Source of the DNA: Pseudomonas sp. ADAK13
GTDB taxonomy: Bacteria; Pseudomonadota; Gammaproteobacteria; Pseudomonadales; Pseudomonadaceae
Length of the DNA: 64,000 nt
Assembly (NCBI RefSeq): GCF_012935715.1
Contig: NZ_CP052860.1
Coordinates: forward strand, 4,712,001-4,776,000
Direction of reading: 5' to 3'
Shown here: positions 18,136 to 27,071 of the stretch, one piece after another
Numbering within the stretch: the stretch's first letter is position 1
Layout of the letters: each line of letters starts with the position of its first letter
Made by a program: the position numbers and the translations under genes
The notes under the pieces: model-generated
The model's input: only the letters and a program-made list of their open reading frames with translations
Database searches by the model: none
What the model was told of the DNA's origin: nothing

Positions 18136-19242
18136 TCAGTGTTCCTGCTGACGGTTGAGGGCCACTACCTGGGCCGGCAACAGGCGTACCGCGTCGCCGC
18201 TGTGCAGCAGGTGCGCACCGAGGGCGACCACCACCTGGCCCGGGCTCACGCCGCTGTCGAGCAAGGCGTCTTCCTGGCCGAGGCGGGCGACGTTCACCGG
18301 GGCAAAGCTGACTTTGTCATCGCGGCCGATCACCCACACCCCCGTGCCCTTGCCGGCATCCTGAAGGGCGCCGATGGGCACGCGGGTTTGCTGCGCCTGG
18401 CCGTCACCTTGCAGGCGCACGGTGATGGTCGAACCCAGGGCAAAGCGGTCGACCGGGCCATGCAATACATAACGGGCGCGGTAGGTGCGGGTGGTCGGGT
18501 CAGCGCTGGCGGACAGTTCACGCAACGTGGCGGTCACCGCCTGTTCGGGGGCGCCGAAGGGAAACGCCAGGGCTCTTTGCGAAGCCTGGTCGCGCTGGTT
18601 TTCCGGCAGGTTGACGATGGCTTCCCGGGCGCCGTCGTGGGCCAGGCGCGCGACGACTTGCCCCTCGGCGACCACTTGGCCGCGATCCACCCGCACGTCG
18701 GTGATGATGCCGTCGCTGTCGGCCCTGAGCACCGAGTAGGTGCGGCGGTTTTCGATCTGGCTGGCGTCGGACTGCGCCGAGGCCAGCTCGGCTTCGGCCA
18801 CCCGCAGGTTGGTGGCGGACTGGTCGAAAATCTGCCGCGACACCGCGCCGGTATTGGCCAGGCGCTGGTAGCGGGATTCATCGTCCCGGCGCTGGCGCAG
18901 TTGGGCCTGGGCCGCATTGACGCGGTTTTTTGCCGAGCGCAGGGCCAGTTCGAAGTCGCCGATGTCCAGCACCAGCAAGGTGTCGCCACGGCTGACATGC
19001 TGGCCGGGATCCACCTTGCGCTCGATCACCTTGCCGCTGACGCGAAACCCCAGATCGCTTTCAGTACGGGCGGCCACCACGCCGGTGTAGGCGCTTTGCT
19101 GGCTGCCGGCGGCTTCAACCTTGGCGGCCAAAACGGGGCGGGGCAGGGGCGCCTCGGCGACGGGGTCGGCCTTGTTGTTGCAGCCGGCGAGTATCGCCAA
19201 CAGGGCAAGGGGCGTGAGAAGACGCAGGGGAAGAGGGTTCAT
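18136..19242 (-). CDS. RND efflux periplasmic adaptor lipoprotein
   Basis: 368 residues. The signal peptide with lipobox LAGC (Cys about 20) anchors it to the inner membrane. The body shows the membrane fusion protein order: lipoyl/barrel-sandwich half (FRVSGKVIERKVDPGQHVSRGD), alpha-hairpin rich in Ala/Gln/Arg (about 100-160), second lipoyl half (LRADSDGIITDVRVDRGQVV), then beta-barrel and membrane-proximal domains. It bridges the pump to an outer-membrane channel. The ATG at 19242 gives the proper signal peptide; the frame is open further upstream to 19293, but that reading crosses the probable operator. First gene of a two-gene operon. Confidence 0.9.
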   Translation of the reverse strand: MNPLPLRLLTPLALLAILAGCNNKADPVAEAPLPRPVLAAKVEAAGSQQSAYTGVVAARTESDLGFRVSGKVIERKVDPGQHVSRGDTLLVLDIGDFELALRSAKNRVNAAQAQLRQRRDDESRYQRLANTGAVSRQIFDQSATNLRVAEAELASAQSDASQIENRRTYSVLRADSDGIITDVRVDRGQVVAEGQVVARLAHDGAREAIVNLPENQRDQASQRALAFPFGAPEQAVTATLRELSASADPTTRTYRARYVLHGPVDRFALGSTITVRLQGDGQAQQTRVPIGALQDAGKGTGVWVIGRDDKVSFAPVNVARLGQEDALLDSGVSPGQVVVALGAHLLHSGDAVRLLPAQVVALNRQQEH

Positions 19243-19284
19243 GGCGGGCTCCGTGGGGCGGGTGTACGTGTGGAGAAGGTAAAA

Positions 19285-19298
19285 ATTACGCACGTAAT
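19285..19298. promoter_or_regulatory. Palindrome upstream of RND operon
   Basis: attacg-ca-cgtaat: six-base arms around a two-base centre, 43 bp upstream of the adaptor start in an AT-rich stretch (19280-19330). It looks like a repressor site of the TetR kind often seen before RND operons, but no such regulator gene is in the window. Confidence 0.35.
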
Positions 19299-19438
19299 AT
19301 TTAGCGCCATATTATGGTCGAATATAAAATAATCCAGCCCCGCGTGAGCGTTCCATGGGTGGGACGATCAAGGCCGATTTTGCCCTCTAGCGCCGGATTG
19401 ATAACGGATTTAAGGTGTATTCATTACTGGAGACACAT

Positions 19439-20305
19439 ATGAAAAAGATCATCGGCCTCTACACCAGCCCACGCGGGCACTGGGTTGGCGACGGCTTCCC
19501 GGTTCGCACGCTGTTTTCCTACGACACCATGGGCAAGCAGATCAGCCCGTTCCTGTTGCTGGATCACGCCGGTCCTGCGGCATTCACCCCGACCGAACAA
19601 CGCCGTGGCGTGGGCCAGCACCCTCATCGCGGCTTTGAAACCGTGACCATCGTCTACAAGGGCGAAGTCGAGCACCGCGATTCCACCGGCGCCGGCGGCA
19701 CCATTGGCCCGGGCGATGTGCAATGGATGACGGCGGCGAAGGGCATCATTCACGAGGAGTTCCACTCCGAGGCCTTCGCCCGCAGCGGCGGCGCCCTGGA
19801 AATGGTCCAGTTGTGGGTCAACCTGCCGGCCAAGGACAAAATGGCCGACGCCGGTTACCAGACGATCCTCGACAGCGATATCCCGACGCTGCCCCTGGCC
19901 GACAACGCCGGCAGCCTGCGCTTGATCGCCGGCGAGTTCGACGGGGTCAAGGGCCCGGCCCGTACCTTCACGGCTATCGACGTGTGGGACATGCGCCTCA
20001 ACGCCGGCCGTTCGGTGACGCTGGACCTGCATGCCGGGCGCAACACCGCGTTGGTGGTATTGCGTGGCACGGTGCGGATCAACGCAACCGAAGTGGCGCG
20101 GGAAGGCCAGTTGGCGTTGTTTGAACGCGATGGCACGCAACTGCGCCTGGAGGCCAGCGACGACGCCATGGTGTTGCTGCTCAGCGGCGAACCGATCGAC
20201 GAACCCATCGTCGGCCACGGTCCGTTCGTGATGAACACCGAGCAGGAAATCCACCAGGCGTTTGCCGACTATCAGTCCGGGCAATTCGGGCAGATGCAGC
20301 GCTAG
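19439..20305 (+). CDS. Pirin family protein (putative quercetin 2,3-dioxygenase)
   Basis: A 288-residue bicupin. Metal ligands of pirin are present: His61 and His63 in GQHPHRGFETVT, His105 and Glu107 in KGIIHEEFHSE, matching human pirin His56, His58, His101 and Glu103. The C-terminal cupin ends with LLLSGEPIDEPIVGHGPFVMNT, a strong pirin signature. Bacterial pirins include quercetinases and redox-linked regulators of central metabolism, so the physiological role is open. The ATG at 19439 follows ctggaga; the reading frame extends eight codons upstream without support. Confidence 0.9.
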   Translation: MKKIIGLYTSPRGHWVGDGFPVRTLFSYDTMGKQISPFLLLDHAGPAAFTPTEQRRGVGQHPHRGFETVTIVYKGEVEHRDSTGAGGTIGPGDVQWMTAAKGIIHEEFHSEAFARSGGALEMVQLWVNLPAKDKMADAGYQTILDSDIPTLPLADNAGSLRLIAGEFDGVKGPARTFTAIDVWDMRLNAGRSVTLDLHAGRNTALVVLRGTVRINATEVAREGQLALFERDGTQLRLEASDDAMVLLLSGEPIDEPIVGHGPFVMNTEQEIHQAFADYQSGQFGQMQR

Positions 20306-20368
20306 GGCGCTATACCCTCCAGAGGCATTTCATGCGATCTTCATGGCATTCGCCCTGGAGTCGCCTGG

Positions 20369-21811
20369 ATGCCCTCATTTATCTCCGATCACCCGATGTT
20401 CTGTGCGCTGGCGCTGGTGCTGATCGACATCGCCGTGTGGCGCCTGATCTCTGCCAATTTCGGCAACTGGAAGCTGGTGGCGCGCGTGGTGATCTTCGCC
20501 GTGTTCAGCGCCGTGTTGTTCAACGAAGGCATGAACCCGATGCAGGTCGCGCCGTATGGCGACAACGTGGCGCTGCACCTCGCGGCCACGGCGTTCCAGA
20601 TTGGCTGGTGGTTGTTTGCGGCGCGCACCCTCACGGTATTGCTCGGCGCGGTGATGATGCAGCGGGTCGGGCACACCGGGCGGTTGCTGCAGGACCTGGT
20701 GGGGGCGGTGATCTTCCTGATCGCGATCATCGCGGCCATGGCCTACGTGCTCGACCTGCCGGTCAAGGGCGTGCTGGCCACCTCCGGCGCGGTGGCAATC
20801 ATCGTCGGCCTGGCGTTGCAAAGCACCTTGAGCGACGTGTTTTCCGGGATCGTCCTCAACACTACCAAGCCCTACCAACTGGATGACTGGATCTCCATCG
20901 ACGGCACTGAAGGCCGGGTGATTGATATCGACTGGCGTGCCACCCAATTGCAAACCTCCCAGGGCAGTCTGGCGGTGGTGCCCAATTCGTTGGCGGCCAA
21001 GGCCAAGATCATCAACTTTTCACGCCCGGCGGATATGTTTGGGCTGTCGGTCAGCCTGCAAGTCAGCCCGCATGCGCGGCCGCAAACCGTGCTGGATGCG
21101 CTGGAGCGGGCGATGCAGGGGTGCCGGCCGTTGCTGGCCAAGCCGGCGCCGAGTGTCGCATTCAAGACGTCGGCCAGTGGTGGCGTCGAATATGAGATCA
21201 GCGGGTTTGTGCCGGCGATGACGCTCAAGCGTGAGGTGCGTAATCAGCTTTATGATTTGGCGTTCCGGCATTTGCAGGCGGCGGGGGTGAGTTTGTTGTC
21301 GGCTGCCGAGAGTAATACGCCGGTGGCGGTTTCGCGGGCGCGGGCGTTGTTGGAGAGTTCTTCGATTTTCTCGACGTTGCGTCAGGAGGAGAAGGAGACG
21401 TTCAGCCAGAACATGACGCTGCAAACCTTCCGCGCGGGGGAGATGATTTTGCCGGCCGGGGAGGTGAGTGATCATCTGTTTATCATCGAATCGGGGGTGA
21501 TTTCGGTGATGTTGACCAAGGCCGGGCACAAGTTTGAAGCCGGGCGGATGGGGCCGGGGGAGGTTATTGGCGAGGCGGGGATTCTCTCGGAGCAGGGCGT
21601 GCCTGCGGACTTTTCGGCGAAGACGTTTTGTACGTTGTACCGGATTGAGAAGGAGTATCTGAAGCCTTGTCTGGATGCTCGGCATGACATCAGTGAGGCG
21701 ATGAAGAGTTTGTTGGATTTCCGGTTGCATGCGGCTCAGAGTTTGACGCAGGAGGCGCCTGTGGTGCCTGTGAAGAAAGGGTTTATGCAGTGGCTCAGGA
21801 GTCGGGGCTGA
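20369..21811 (+). CDS. MscS-family channel with C-terminal cyclic-nucleotide-binding domain
   Basis: 480 residues. Membrane helices occur at about 8-25, 35-55, 70-95 and 108-130. The pore helix and beta domain of MscS follow (LPVKGVLATSGAVAIIVGLALQ, DVFSGIVLNTTKPYQLDDWI, VVPNSLAAKAKIINFSRP). From about residue 335 the sequence is a cNMP-binding domain: FSQNMTLQTFRAGEMILPAGE, LFIIESGVISVML and GPGEVIGEAGILSEQ. The canonical Arg of the phosphate-binding cassette is not obvious (GEAGILSEQGVPADFSAKT), so ligand binding is uncertain. Such fusions are known as bacterial cyclic-nucleotide-gated (bCNG) relatives of MscS, most of which do not gate on tension. Confidence 0.85.
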   Translation: MPSFISDHPMFCALALVLIDIAVWRLISANFGNWKLVARVVIFAVFSAVLFNEGMNPMQVAPYGDNVALHLAATAFQIGWWLFAARTLTVLLGAVMMQRVGHTGRLLQDLVGAVIFLIAIIAAMAYVLDLPVKGVLATSGAVAIIVGLALQSTLSDVFSGIVLNTTKPYQLDDWISIDGTEGRVIDIDWRATQLQTSQGSLAVVPNSLAAKAKIINFSRPADMFGLSVSLQVSPHARPQTVLDALERAMQGCRPLLAKPAPSVAFKTSASGGVEYEISGFVPAMTLKREVRNQLYDLAFRHLQAAGVSLLSAAESNTPVAVSRARALLESSSIFSTLRQEEKETFSQNMTLQTFRAGEMILPAGEVSDHLFIIESGVISVMLTKAGHKFEAGRMGPGEVIGEAGILSEQGVPADFSAKTFCTLYRIEKEYLKPCLDARHDISEAMKSLLDFRLHAAQSLTQEAPVVPVKKGFMQWLRSRG

Positions 21812-21818
21812 TTTTTTG

Positions 21819-22648
21819 GTGTACATATCCGTTTCTTTGGTAACGGCTGCCTATGGTTTCGCTCTTACAGCGACTCACTTTGGAAAAGCCCCAAAGTAAG
21901 CAAAGGGCTCTGCCCCGCCTGTCGGCACCTCGCCTAGGCTCGGTGTTCCCTCACTCCGGCATTGCTCCGCGGGCCGCCGCGACGGGGCGTCCCTGCCCCG
22001 TCGCGGCTAAACCGGCGTCCTGCCGGTTTACCCGCTCCTCAATCCCTGCGTTCGGCCTCGGGCTTATTGGGGCAGTCAGAGCCAGATCAAAAGCAAGAGC
22101 ACAGCGGCCTACAGGCCGGCTTGAGTGGTAGAAGCCAGAGCAAAAGCCAAAGCGAAAGCCAAATCTGAAACTGATGCAGCTCTGCTTTTCTGTGGGAGCT
22201 GGCTTGCCTGCGATGGCATCACCTCGGTGTGTCTGATGTACCGAGTTGTCTGCATCGCAGGCAAGCCAGCTCCCACATTTGGACCGTGCCCGCTGTAGAT
22301 TTTGATCTTGATGTTGCCTTTGCTTCACACCACTCAAGCCGGCCTGTAGGCCGCTGTGTTCTTGATCTGCTTTTGATCTTGATCTTAGGCGCCCCGTTAA
22401 ACCACGCTGGCCGAACGCAGGTAGTACGGAGCGGGTAAACCGGCAGGACGCCGGTTTAGCCGCGACGGGGCAGGGACGCCCCGTCGCGGCGGCCCGCGGA
22501 GTAGTACCGGAGTGAGGGCACACCGAGCCTAGGCGAGGTGCCGAGTGGTGGGGCAAGAGCGTTTTGCTTACTTTTGCGCTGTTCAAAAGTGAGCCGCTGT
22601 AAGAGCGGAACCCATATCAGCCATCACCCAAATAACGGATATACACCC
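21819..22648. repeat. Long repeat element, copy 1 (~830 bp, internally palindromic)
   Basis: A non-coding element between the channel gene and tssA. It begins gtgtacatatccgttt and ends with the related inverse (cggatatacaccc), giving terminal inverted repeats. Internal arms at about 21958-22036 and 22425-22505 are near-perfect complements, including the GC-rich block ccgccgcgacggggcgtccc. A REPIN sits at the centre (22191-22277). A second copy in inverted orientation lies at 61439-62273. Small open frames in both copies are products of the repeat and are not genes. It resembles a non-autonomous, palindromic repeat family common in fluorescent pseudomonads; no transposase is present. Confidence 0.8.
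22191..22277. repeat. REPIN at centre of repeat element copy 1
   Basis: Inverted pair of the tgtgggagctggcttgcc REP type with a 39-base inner part. The whole 87 bases equal the reverse complement of 61813-61899 exactly. Confidence 0.85.
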
Positions 22649-22750
22649 AACCCCCAAAACCACCCCGCCCAAGATTTTTTCAACCCAAGGGGAATAAACC
22701 CAAACCCTCGCCCGTTCTATCCCCAGAACATCTTCAACGAGGGCAGTACG

Positions 22751-23773
22751 ATGGACCTCTCCACCCAAGCGCAACCCCTTGATTTCACAGCGCTGGCCCA
22801 CCCGATGGGCGACACCGCCCCCTGTGGCGAGAACGTCGAATACGACCCCGACTTCCTCCTGCTGGAAGAAGAAGCCCTGGGCAAACCCGAGGTCCAATAC
22901 GGCGACACCATCACCCAGGCCATCGAGCCCAACTGGAAACTCGTCGCGTCCCTGGCCTTGCCCCTGATGCAACGCAGCCGGGACCTGCGCCTGGCCATGT
23001 GGCTCACCCGCGCCGAGCTCAACCTGCATGGCATCCACGGCCTCAACGCCGGCCTGGGCCTGATCGAAGCCCTGCTGATCCACTGCTGGGACGGCCTGCA
23101 CCCACAGCTCGACCCGGACGACGACCACGACCCCCTGCTGCGCATCAATATCCTGGCCTCCCTGTGCGAACCCACCGGTTTGCTGCGCGACCTCCTCGAC
23201 ACCCCACTGGTAAGCGCCCGCAGCCTCGGCCAATTCAGCCTGCGTGACCTCGACCAGGCCAGCGGCGAGCAGGGCAGCAGCGACACCCTGGCCCTTATCG
23301 ATGGCGCATTCGCCGAAGCCGATCCCGACACCCTGCGTGGCATCGAAGCCGCCCTCACCGAAGCCCTGCAACGCAGCCAGCACATCGAACAACGCCTCAC
23401 GCAAAACGTCGGCGTGGGGCGCGCCATTGACCTCAGCGGCCTGGCCAACGTACTGCGCCGCGCCGCCGAAGCCGTACGCCGCCGCTTGCCTGCAAGCGAA
23501 AGCCCGGCAACCAGCATCGACGCTCACCCGGCAACCGCCGCAGCCCCACAGCCGGCCAGAGGCGAGATCAACAGCCGCGAAGACGCGCGCCAGGCCATCG
23601 ACCGCCTGTGCGCCTATTTCAACACCCACGAACCCGCCAGCCCCGTGCCGTTCCTGCTGCAGCGGGCGAAGAAACTGATCGACAAGAACTTCATGGAATT
23701 GCTGCAAGACCTCGCCCCCGACGGCCTTGCACAACTGGCGCTGGTCAGCGGTATCCGCCCCGGCAACGACTGA
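22751..23773 (+). CDS. tssA: T6SS protein TssA (ImpA family)
   Basis: 340 residues. It has the ImpA N-terminal domain: GDTAPCGENVEYDPDFLLLE (about 19-38), WKLVASLALPLMQRSRDLRLAMWL, and LLIHCWDGLHPQLDPDDD, the last being the most conserved stretch of TssA proteins. The C-terminal end (NSREDARQAIDRLCAYFNTHEPASP...) is the short conserved tail. TssA guides baseplate assembly and sheath polymerisation. It is first in the T6SS operon, just after the long repeat element. I chose ATG 22751 because it starts the conserved domain after a purine-rich stretch (cgagggcag); upstream frame belongs to the repeat. Confidence 0.9.
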   Translation: MDLSTQAQPLDFTALAHPMGDTAPCGENVEYDPDFLLLEEEALGKPEVQYGDTITQAIEPNWKLVASLALPLMQRSRDLRLAMWLTRAELNLHGIHGLNAGLGLIEALLIHCWDGLHPQLDPDDDHDPLLRINILASLCEPTGLLRDLLDTPLVSARSLGQFSLRDLDQASGEQGSSDTLALIDGAFAEADPDTLRGIEAALTEALQRSQHIEQRLTQNVGVGRAIDLSGLANVLRRAAEAVRRRLPASESPATSIDAHPATAAAPQPARGEINSREDARQAIDRLCAYFNTHEPASPVPFLLQRAKKLIDKNFMELLQDLAPDGLAQLALVSGIRPGND

Positions 23774-23808
23774 CCTTCCCCTATCAACCCTCACACTGGA
23801 GCTATCCC

Positions 23809-24309
23809 GTGGCCAAAGAAAGCAGTCAAAAGTTCATCGCTCGCAACCGCGCACCACGCGTCCAGATCGAATACGACGTGGAAATCTACGGCGCGGAAAA
23901 GACCGTACAGTTGCCCTTCGTCATGGGCGTGTTTTCCGACCTCTCGGGCAAACCCGCCGAGCCGTTGCCGCCGGTGGCCGAGCGCAAGTTCCTGGAAGTC
24001 GATATCGACAATTTCGACGACCGCCTCAAGTCGATGAAGCCACGGGTGGCGTTCCAGGTGCCCAACACCCTGACCGGCGAAGGCAACCTGCCGGTGGAGA
24101 TCACCTTCGAAAGCATGGACGACTTCACCCCGGCCGCCATCGCCCGCAAGGTGCCGAGCCTCAATCAGTTGCTGACCGCCCGCAGCCAGTTGTCGAACCT
24201 GCTGACGTACATGGACGGCAAGGTCGGCGCTGAAGAATTGATCGCCAAGCTGCTGAGCGATCCTGCGGTGATGCAAGCGCTGAGCAGCGCGCCCCAACAA
24301 CCCGAGTAA
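23809..24309 (+). CDS. tssB: T6SS contractile sheath small subunit TssB
   Basis: 166 residues, starting with GTG preceded by ctggag at good spacing. The sequence is typical TssB/VipA/ImpB: AKESSQKFIARNRAPRVQIEYDVE at the N-terminus (shown in part: SQKFIARNRAPRVQIEYD), LPFVMGVFSDLSG, FLEVDIDNFDDRLKSMKPRV, and the C-terminal helix LSNLLTYMDGKVGAEELI. TssB pairs with TssC to form the cytoplasmic sheath that contracts to expel the Hcp tube and is recycled by ClpV. An upstream extension of the frame overlaps tssA and is not used. Confidence 0.95.
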   Translation: MAKESSQKFIARNRAPRVQIEYDVEIYGAEKTVQLPFVMGVFSDLSGKPAEPLPPVAERKFLEVDIDNFDDRLKSMKPRVAFQVPNTLTGEGNLPVEITFESMDDFTPAAIARKVPSLNQLLTARSQLSNLLTYMDGKVGAEELIAKLLSDPAVMQALSSAPQQPE

Positions 24310-24388
24310 CTGATTTTTTGCTGACTCTGCCGGTGCCTCGTTTGCCCCGGTACGGGGACGCTTTTGCCCAAAATTCAAGGATACCGTC

Positions 24389-25888
24389 ATGTCCACTACG
24401 CAATCGGAACAGTCAGGACTGCCACAAGGCGCCGCCGCCTTTGATGCCGGCGACTTCGCCAGCCTCCTGCAAAAAGAGTTCAAGCCCAAGACCGACAAGG
24501 CCAAGGAAGCGGTGGAAACCGCCGTGCGCACCTTGGCCGAGCAGGCGCTGCAAGGCACGCACCTGCTGTCCAATGACGTGCTGGGCACCATCGAAGGGCT
24601 GATCGCCGCCCTCGACCAGAAGCTCACCGAGCAGGTCAATCACATCCTCCATCATGAGGAATTCCAGGGCGTGGAAAGTGCCTGGCGCGGCCTGCATTAC
24701 CTGGTCAACAACACCGAGACCGACGAGTCGCTGAAGATTCGGGTGATGAATATTTCCAAGAACGAAGTGCACAAGACCCTGCGCAAGTTCAAGGGCGTGG
24801 CCTGGGACCAGAGCCCGATTTTCAAGAAGCTCTACGAAGAGGAATACGGCCAGTTCGGCGGCGAACCCTACGGTGCGTTCGTGGCCGACTACTACTTCAA
24901 CAACAGCGCGCCGGATGTGGAGCTGCTGACCCAGATGGCCCGGGTCAGCGCCGCCGCCCACTGCCCGTTGATCACCGCCGCCGACCCCAGCGTGATGCTG
25001 ATGGAGTCCTGGCAGGAGCTGGCCAACCCGCGGGACCTGACCAAGATCTTCCAGACCCCGGAACACGCCGCCTGGCGCAGCTTCCGTGCCAGTGAAGACT
25101 CGCGTTATGTGGGCCTGGCGATGCCGCGCTTCCTGTCCCGTGCACCCTACGGCGCCAAGACCAACCCGGTGGAAGATTTCGACTTCGAAGAAACCACCGA
25201 CAGCGCCGGCTCCCGGGATTTCACCTGGGCCAACGCGGCCTACGCCATGGCCGTGAACATCAACCGCTCGTTCAAGCATTACGGCTGGTGCTCGCAGATT
25301 CGCGGCATCGAGTCCGGGGGCGCGGTGGAAGGCTTGCCGGTGCACACCTTCCCCACGGATGACGGTGGCGTCGACATGACCTGCCCCACCGAAATCGCCA
25401 TCAGCGACCGTCGTGAAGCGGAGCTGGCGAAGAACGGTTTCATGCCCCTGGTGCACAAGAAAAACAGCGACCTGGCGGCGTTCATTGGCGCCCAGTCGAT
25501 GCACAAACCCGCCGAGTACGACGACCCGGACGCCACTGCCAACGCCAACCTGGCCGCGCGCCTGCCGTACCTGTTTGCCACCTGCCGTTTCGCCCACTAC
25601 TTGAAGTGCATCGTGCGCGACAAGATCGGCTCGTTCAAAGAGCGCAATGACATGCAGGTGTGGCTCAACAACTGGATCGGCCGCTACGTGGAGCACAACC
25701 CGGCCACCGCCACCGACGCCGACAAGGCCCGCAAACCCCTGGCCGGCGCGGAAGTGGTGGTGGAAGAGATCGAAGGCAACCCGGGTTACTACGGCGCCAA
25801 GTTCTTCCTGCGCCCGCACTACCAGCTCGAAGGCTTGACCGTGTCCCTGCGCCTGGTCTCCAAACTGCCGTCGACCAAGGCTTCCTGA
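24389..25888 (+). CDS. tssC: T6SS contractile sheath large subunit TssC
   Basis: 499 residues, standard length for TssC/VipB/ImpC (EvpB family). Recognisable blocks include EEFQGVESAWRGLHYLV, FGGEPYGAFVADYYF, ANPRDLTKIFQ, RFLSRAPYGAKTNPVEDFDF and the long C-terminal part FATCRFAHYLKCIVRDKIGS followed by YYGAKFFLRPHYQLEGLTVSLRLVS (sheath interlock strands). It builds the helical sheath with TssB. It lies 79 bases after tssB and is followed by hcp. Confidence 0.95.
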   Translation: MSTTQSEQSGLPQGAAAFDAGDFASLLQKEFKPKTDKAKEAVETAVRTLAEQALQGTHLLSNDVLGTIEGLIAALDQKLTEQVNHILHHEEFQGVESAWRGLHYLVNNTETDESLKIRVMNISKNEVHKTLRKFKGVAWDQSPIFKKLYEEEYGQFGGEPYGAFVADYYFNNSAPDVELLTQMARVSAAAHCPLITAADPSVMLMESWQELANPRDLTKIFQTPEHAAWRSFRASEDSRYVGLAMPRFLSRAPYGAKTNPVEDFDFEETTDSAGSRDFTWANAAYAMAVNINRSFKHYGWCSQIRGIESGGAVEGLPVHTFPTDDGGVDMTCPTEIAISDRREAELAKNGFMPLVHKKNSDLAAFIGAQSMHKPAEYDDPDATANANLAARLPYLFATCRFAHYLKCIVRDKIGSFKERNDMQVWLNNWIGRYVEHNPATATDADKARKPLAGAEVVVEEIEGNPGYYGAKFFLRPHYQLEGLTVSLRLVSKLPSTKAS

Positions 25889-25921
25889 TAACACCTTCCT
25901 ACCCCAACCAAGGTACTGACC

Positions 25922-26404
25922 ATGATCCTGCTTAACTTCAAAGGCAAACAAATCAAAGGCACTTCCACTGTCGAGGCGCACAAGGACTGGATCACCATCG
26001 ACGCGATCCAGATGGGCGTCGGCCGCGCGATTTCCACCAGCGGCGGCGGTGCCGACCGTGACACCAGCAACCCGTCGTTCTCGGAAATCTCCCTGACCAA
26101 GGCCACCGACCTGGCCTCGGCCGACCTGTTCATGGAAGCGGTGTGCGGCAAGAGCCTGGGGGATGCCGAGATCCACTTCATCCAGACCGGCGGCCCGGAC
26201 AAGAAGCAACAGGTGTTCCTCAAGATCATCCTGGGCAAAGCCATCATCAGCTCCTACTCCGCCAGCAGTAACGGCGAACGCCCGAGCGAAACCATCTCCA
26301 TCAACTTCACCACCATCAGCTACGAGTACGACTCCTTCACCGGCGACACCGTGATCACCGGCACACCGAAGAAGTGGGACCTGGAAGCCAACGCCAAAAT
26401 CTGA
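25922..26404 (+). CDS. hcp: T6SS inner tube protein Hcp (TssD)
   Basis: 160 residues. Hcp family features: an early strand with IKGTSTVEAHKDWITIDAIQMG, then DRDTSNPSFSEISLTKATDLAS, AVCGKSLGDAEIHFIQTGG, and ISINFTTISYEYDSF near the C-terminus. Hexamers stack into the secreted tube and can carry small effectors in the lumen. It is the fourth gene of the operon; the REPIN just downstream may stabilise the 3-prime end of a message needed in high amount. Confidence 0.94.
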   Translation: MILLNFKGKQIKGTSTVEAHKDWITIDAIQMGVGRAISTSGGGADRDTSNPSFSEISLTKATDLASADLFMEAVCGKSLGDAEIHFIQTGGPDKKQQVFLKIILGKAIISSYSASSNGERPSETISINFTTISYEYDSFTGDTVITGTPKKWDLEANAKI

Positions 26405-26421
26405 CCCCGCTGCCGCCCCCC

Positions 26422-26508
26422 CTGTAGGAGCCGGCTTGCCGGCGATGAGGCCGTTGAACCGTTCGGTGTTCTCGAGATGGCCATCGCCGGCAATCCGGCT
26501 CCCGCAAG
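26422..26508. repeat. REPIN (ctgtaggagccgg type) after hcp
   Basis: Inverted REP pair: ctgtaggagccggcttgccg at the left and a slightly decayed partner (atcgccggcaatccggctcc) at the right. It separates hcp from tssE, and may favour hcp over downstream gene expression. Confidence 0.8.
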
Positions 26509-26561
26509 GTGGCGCGTTCAAGTGATGGAGATTCATATGACCCCGATTCAAGGCCAACCAC

Positions 26562-27071
26562 ATGGCTGAACTCACCAGCCGCGAACGCCTGCAGCCGTCC
26601 TTGCTCGATCGCCTGAGCGATGACGACACCGAACACGCCGTGGAGCCCCGTGACAAGCGCATCTTGTCCATGACCGGCCTGCGCAAGGCGGTGCTGCGCG
26701 ATCTGGGCTGGCTGCTCAACAGCACCAGCCTGGGCAGCTTTCGTGAGCTCGGTGGTCACCCCCTGGCCGCGCAATCGGTCATCAATTTTGGCTTGCCGGA
26801 TTTGTCCGGCAAGACCGCCGCCGGCCTCGACCGTGAAGAACTGGCCCGGCGCATCCGCCAGGCCATCTGGGATTTCGAACCCCGGATCCTGCGCGACAGC
26901 CTGCGTGTGGTGCCGCTGGGCACCAGCGCCATCCCCAACCAGATGGCCTTTGAAATCCACGGCGAACTCTGGGGCCAACCGCTGCCCGAGCGTCTGTACC
27001 TGAAGACTGAACTGGACCTGGAAGCCGGTGAAGCCAGGGTCTTCGATATCGAGACAAGGGACGTGCGGTGA
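26562..27071 (+). CDS. tssE: T6SS baseplate protein TssE (gp25-like)
   Basis: 169 residues. The N-terminal LTSRERLQPSLLDRLSDD is the usual TssE opening. The gp25 core follows: VLRDLGWLLNSTSLGS, LAAQSVINFGLPDLSG, and IRQAIWDFEPRILRDSLRV, which carries the conserved EPR motif of T4 gp25-like wedge proteins. TssE joins TssF, TssG and TssK in the baseplate wedge and starts sheath polymerisation. Its stop overlaps the tssF start (GTG at 27068). Confidence 0.93.
   Translation: MAELTSRERLQPSLLDRLSDDDTEHAVEPRDKRILSMTGLRKAVLRDLGWLLNSTSLGSFRELGGHPLAAQSVINFGLPDLSGKTAAGLDREELARRIRQAIWDFEPRILRDSLRVVPLGTSAIPNQMAFEIHGELWGQPLPERLYLKTELDLEAGEARVFDIETRDVR

Noticed and set aside
21853..22586. Open frames in long repeat element copy 1 (both strands)
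   Set aside because: The same peptides arise from copy 2 and from both strands of the palindrome; they follow the repeat, not a conserved gene.
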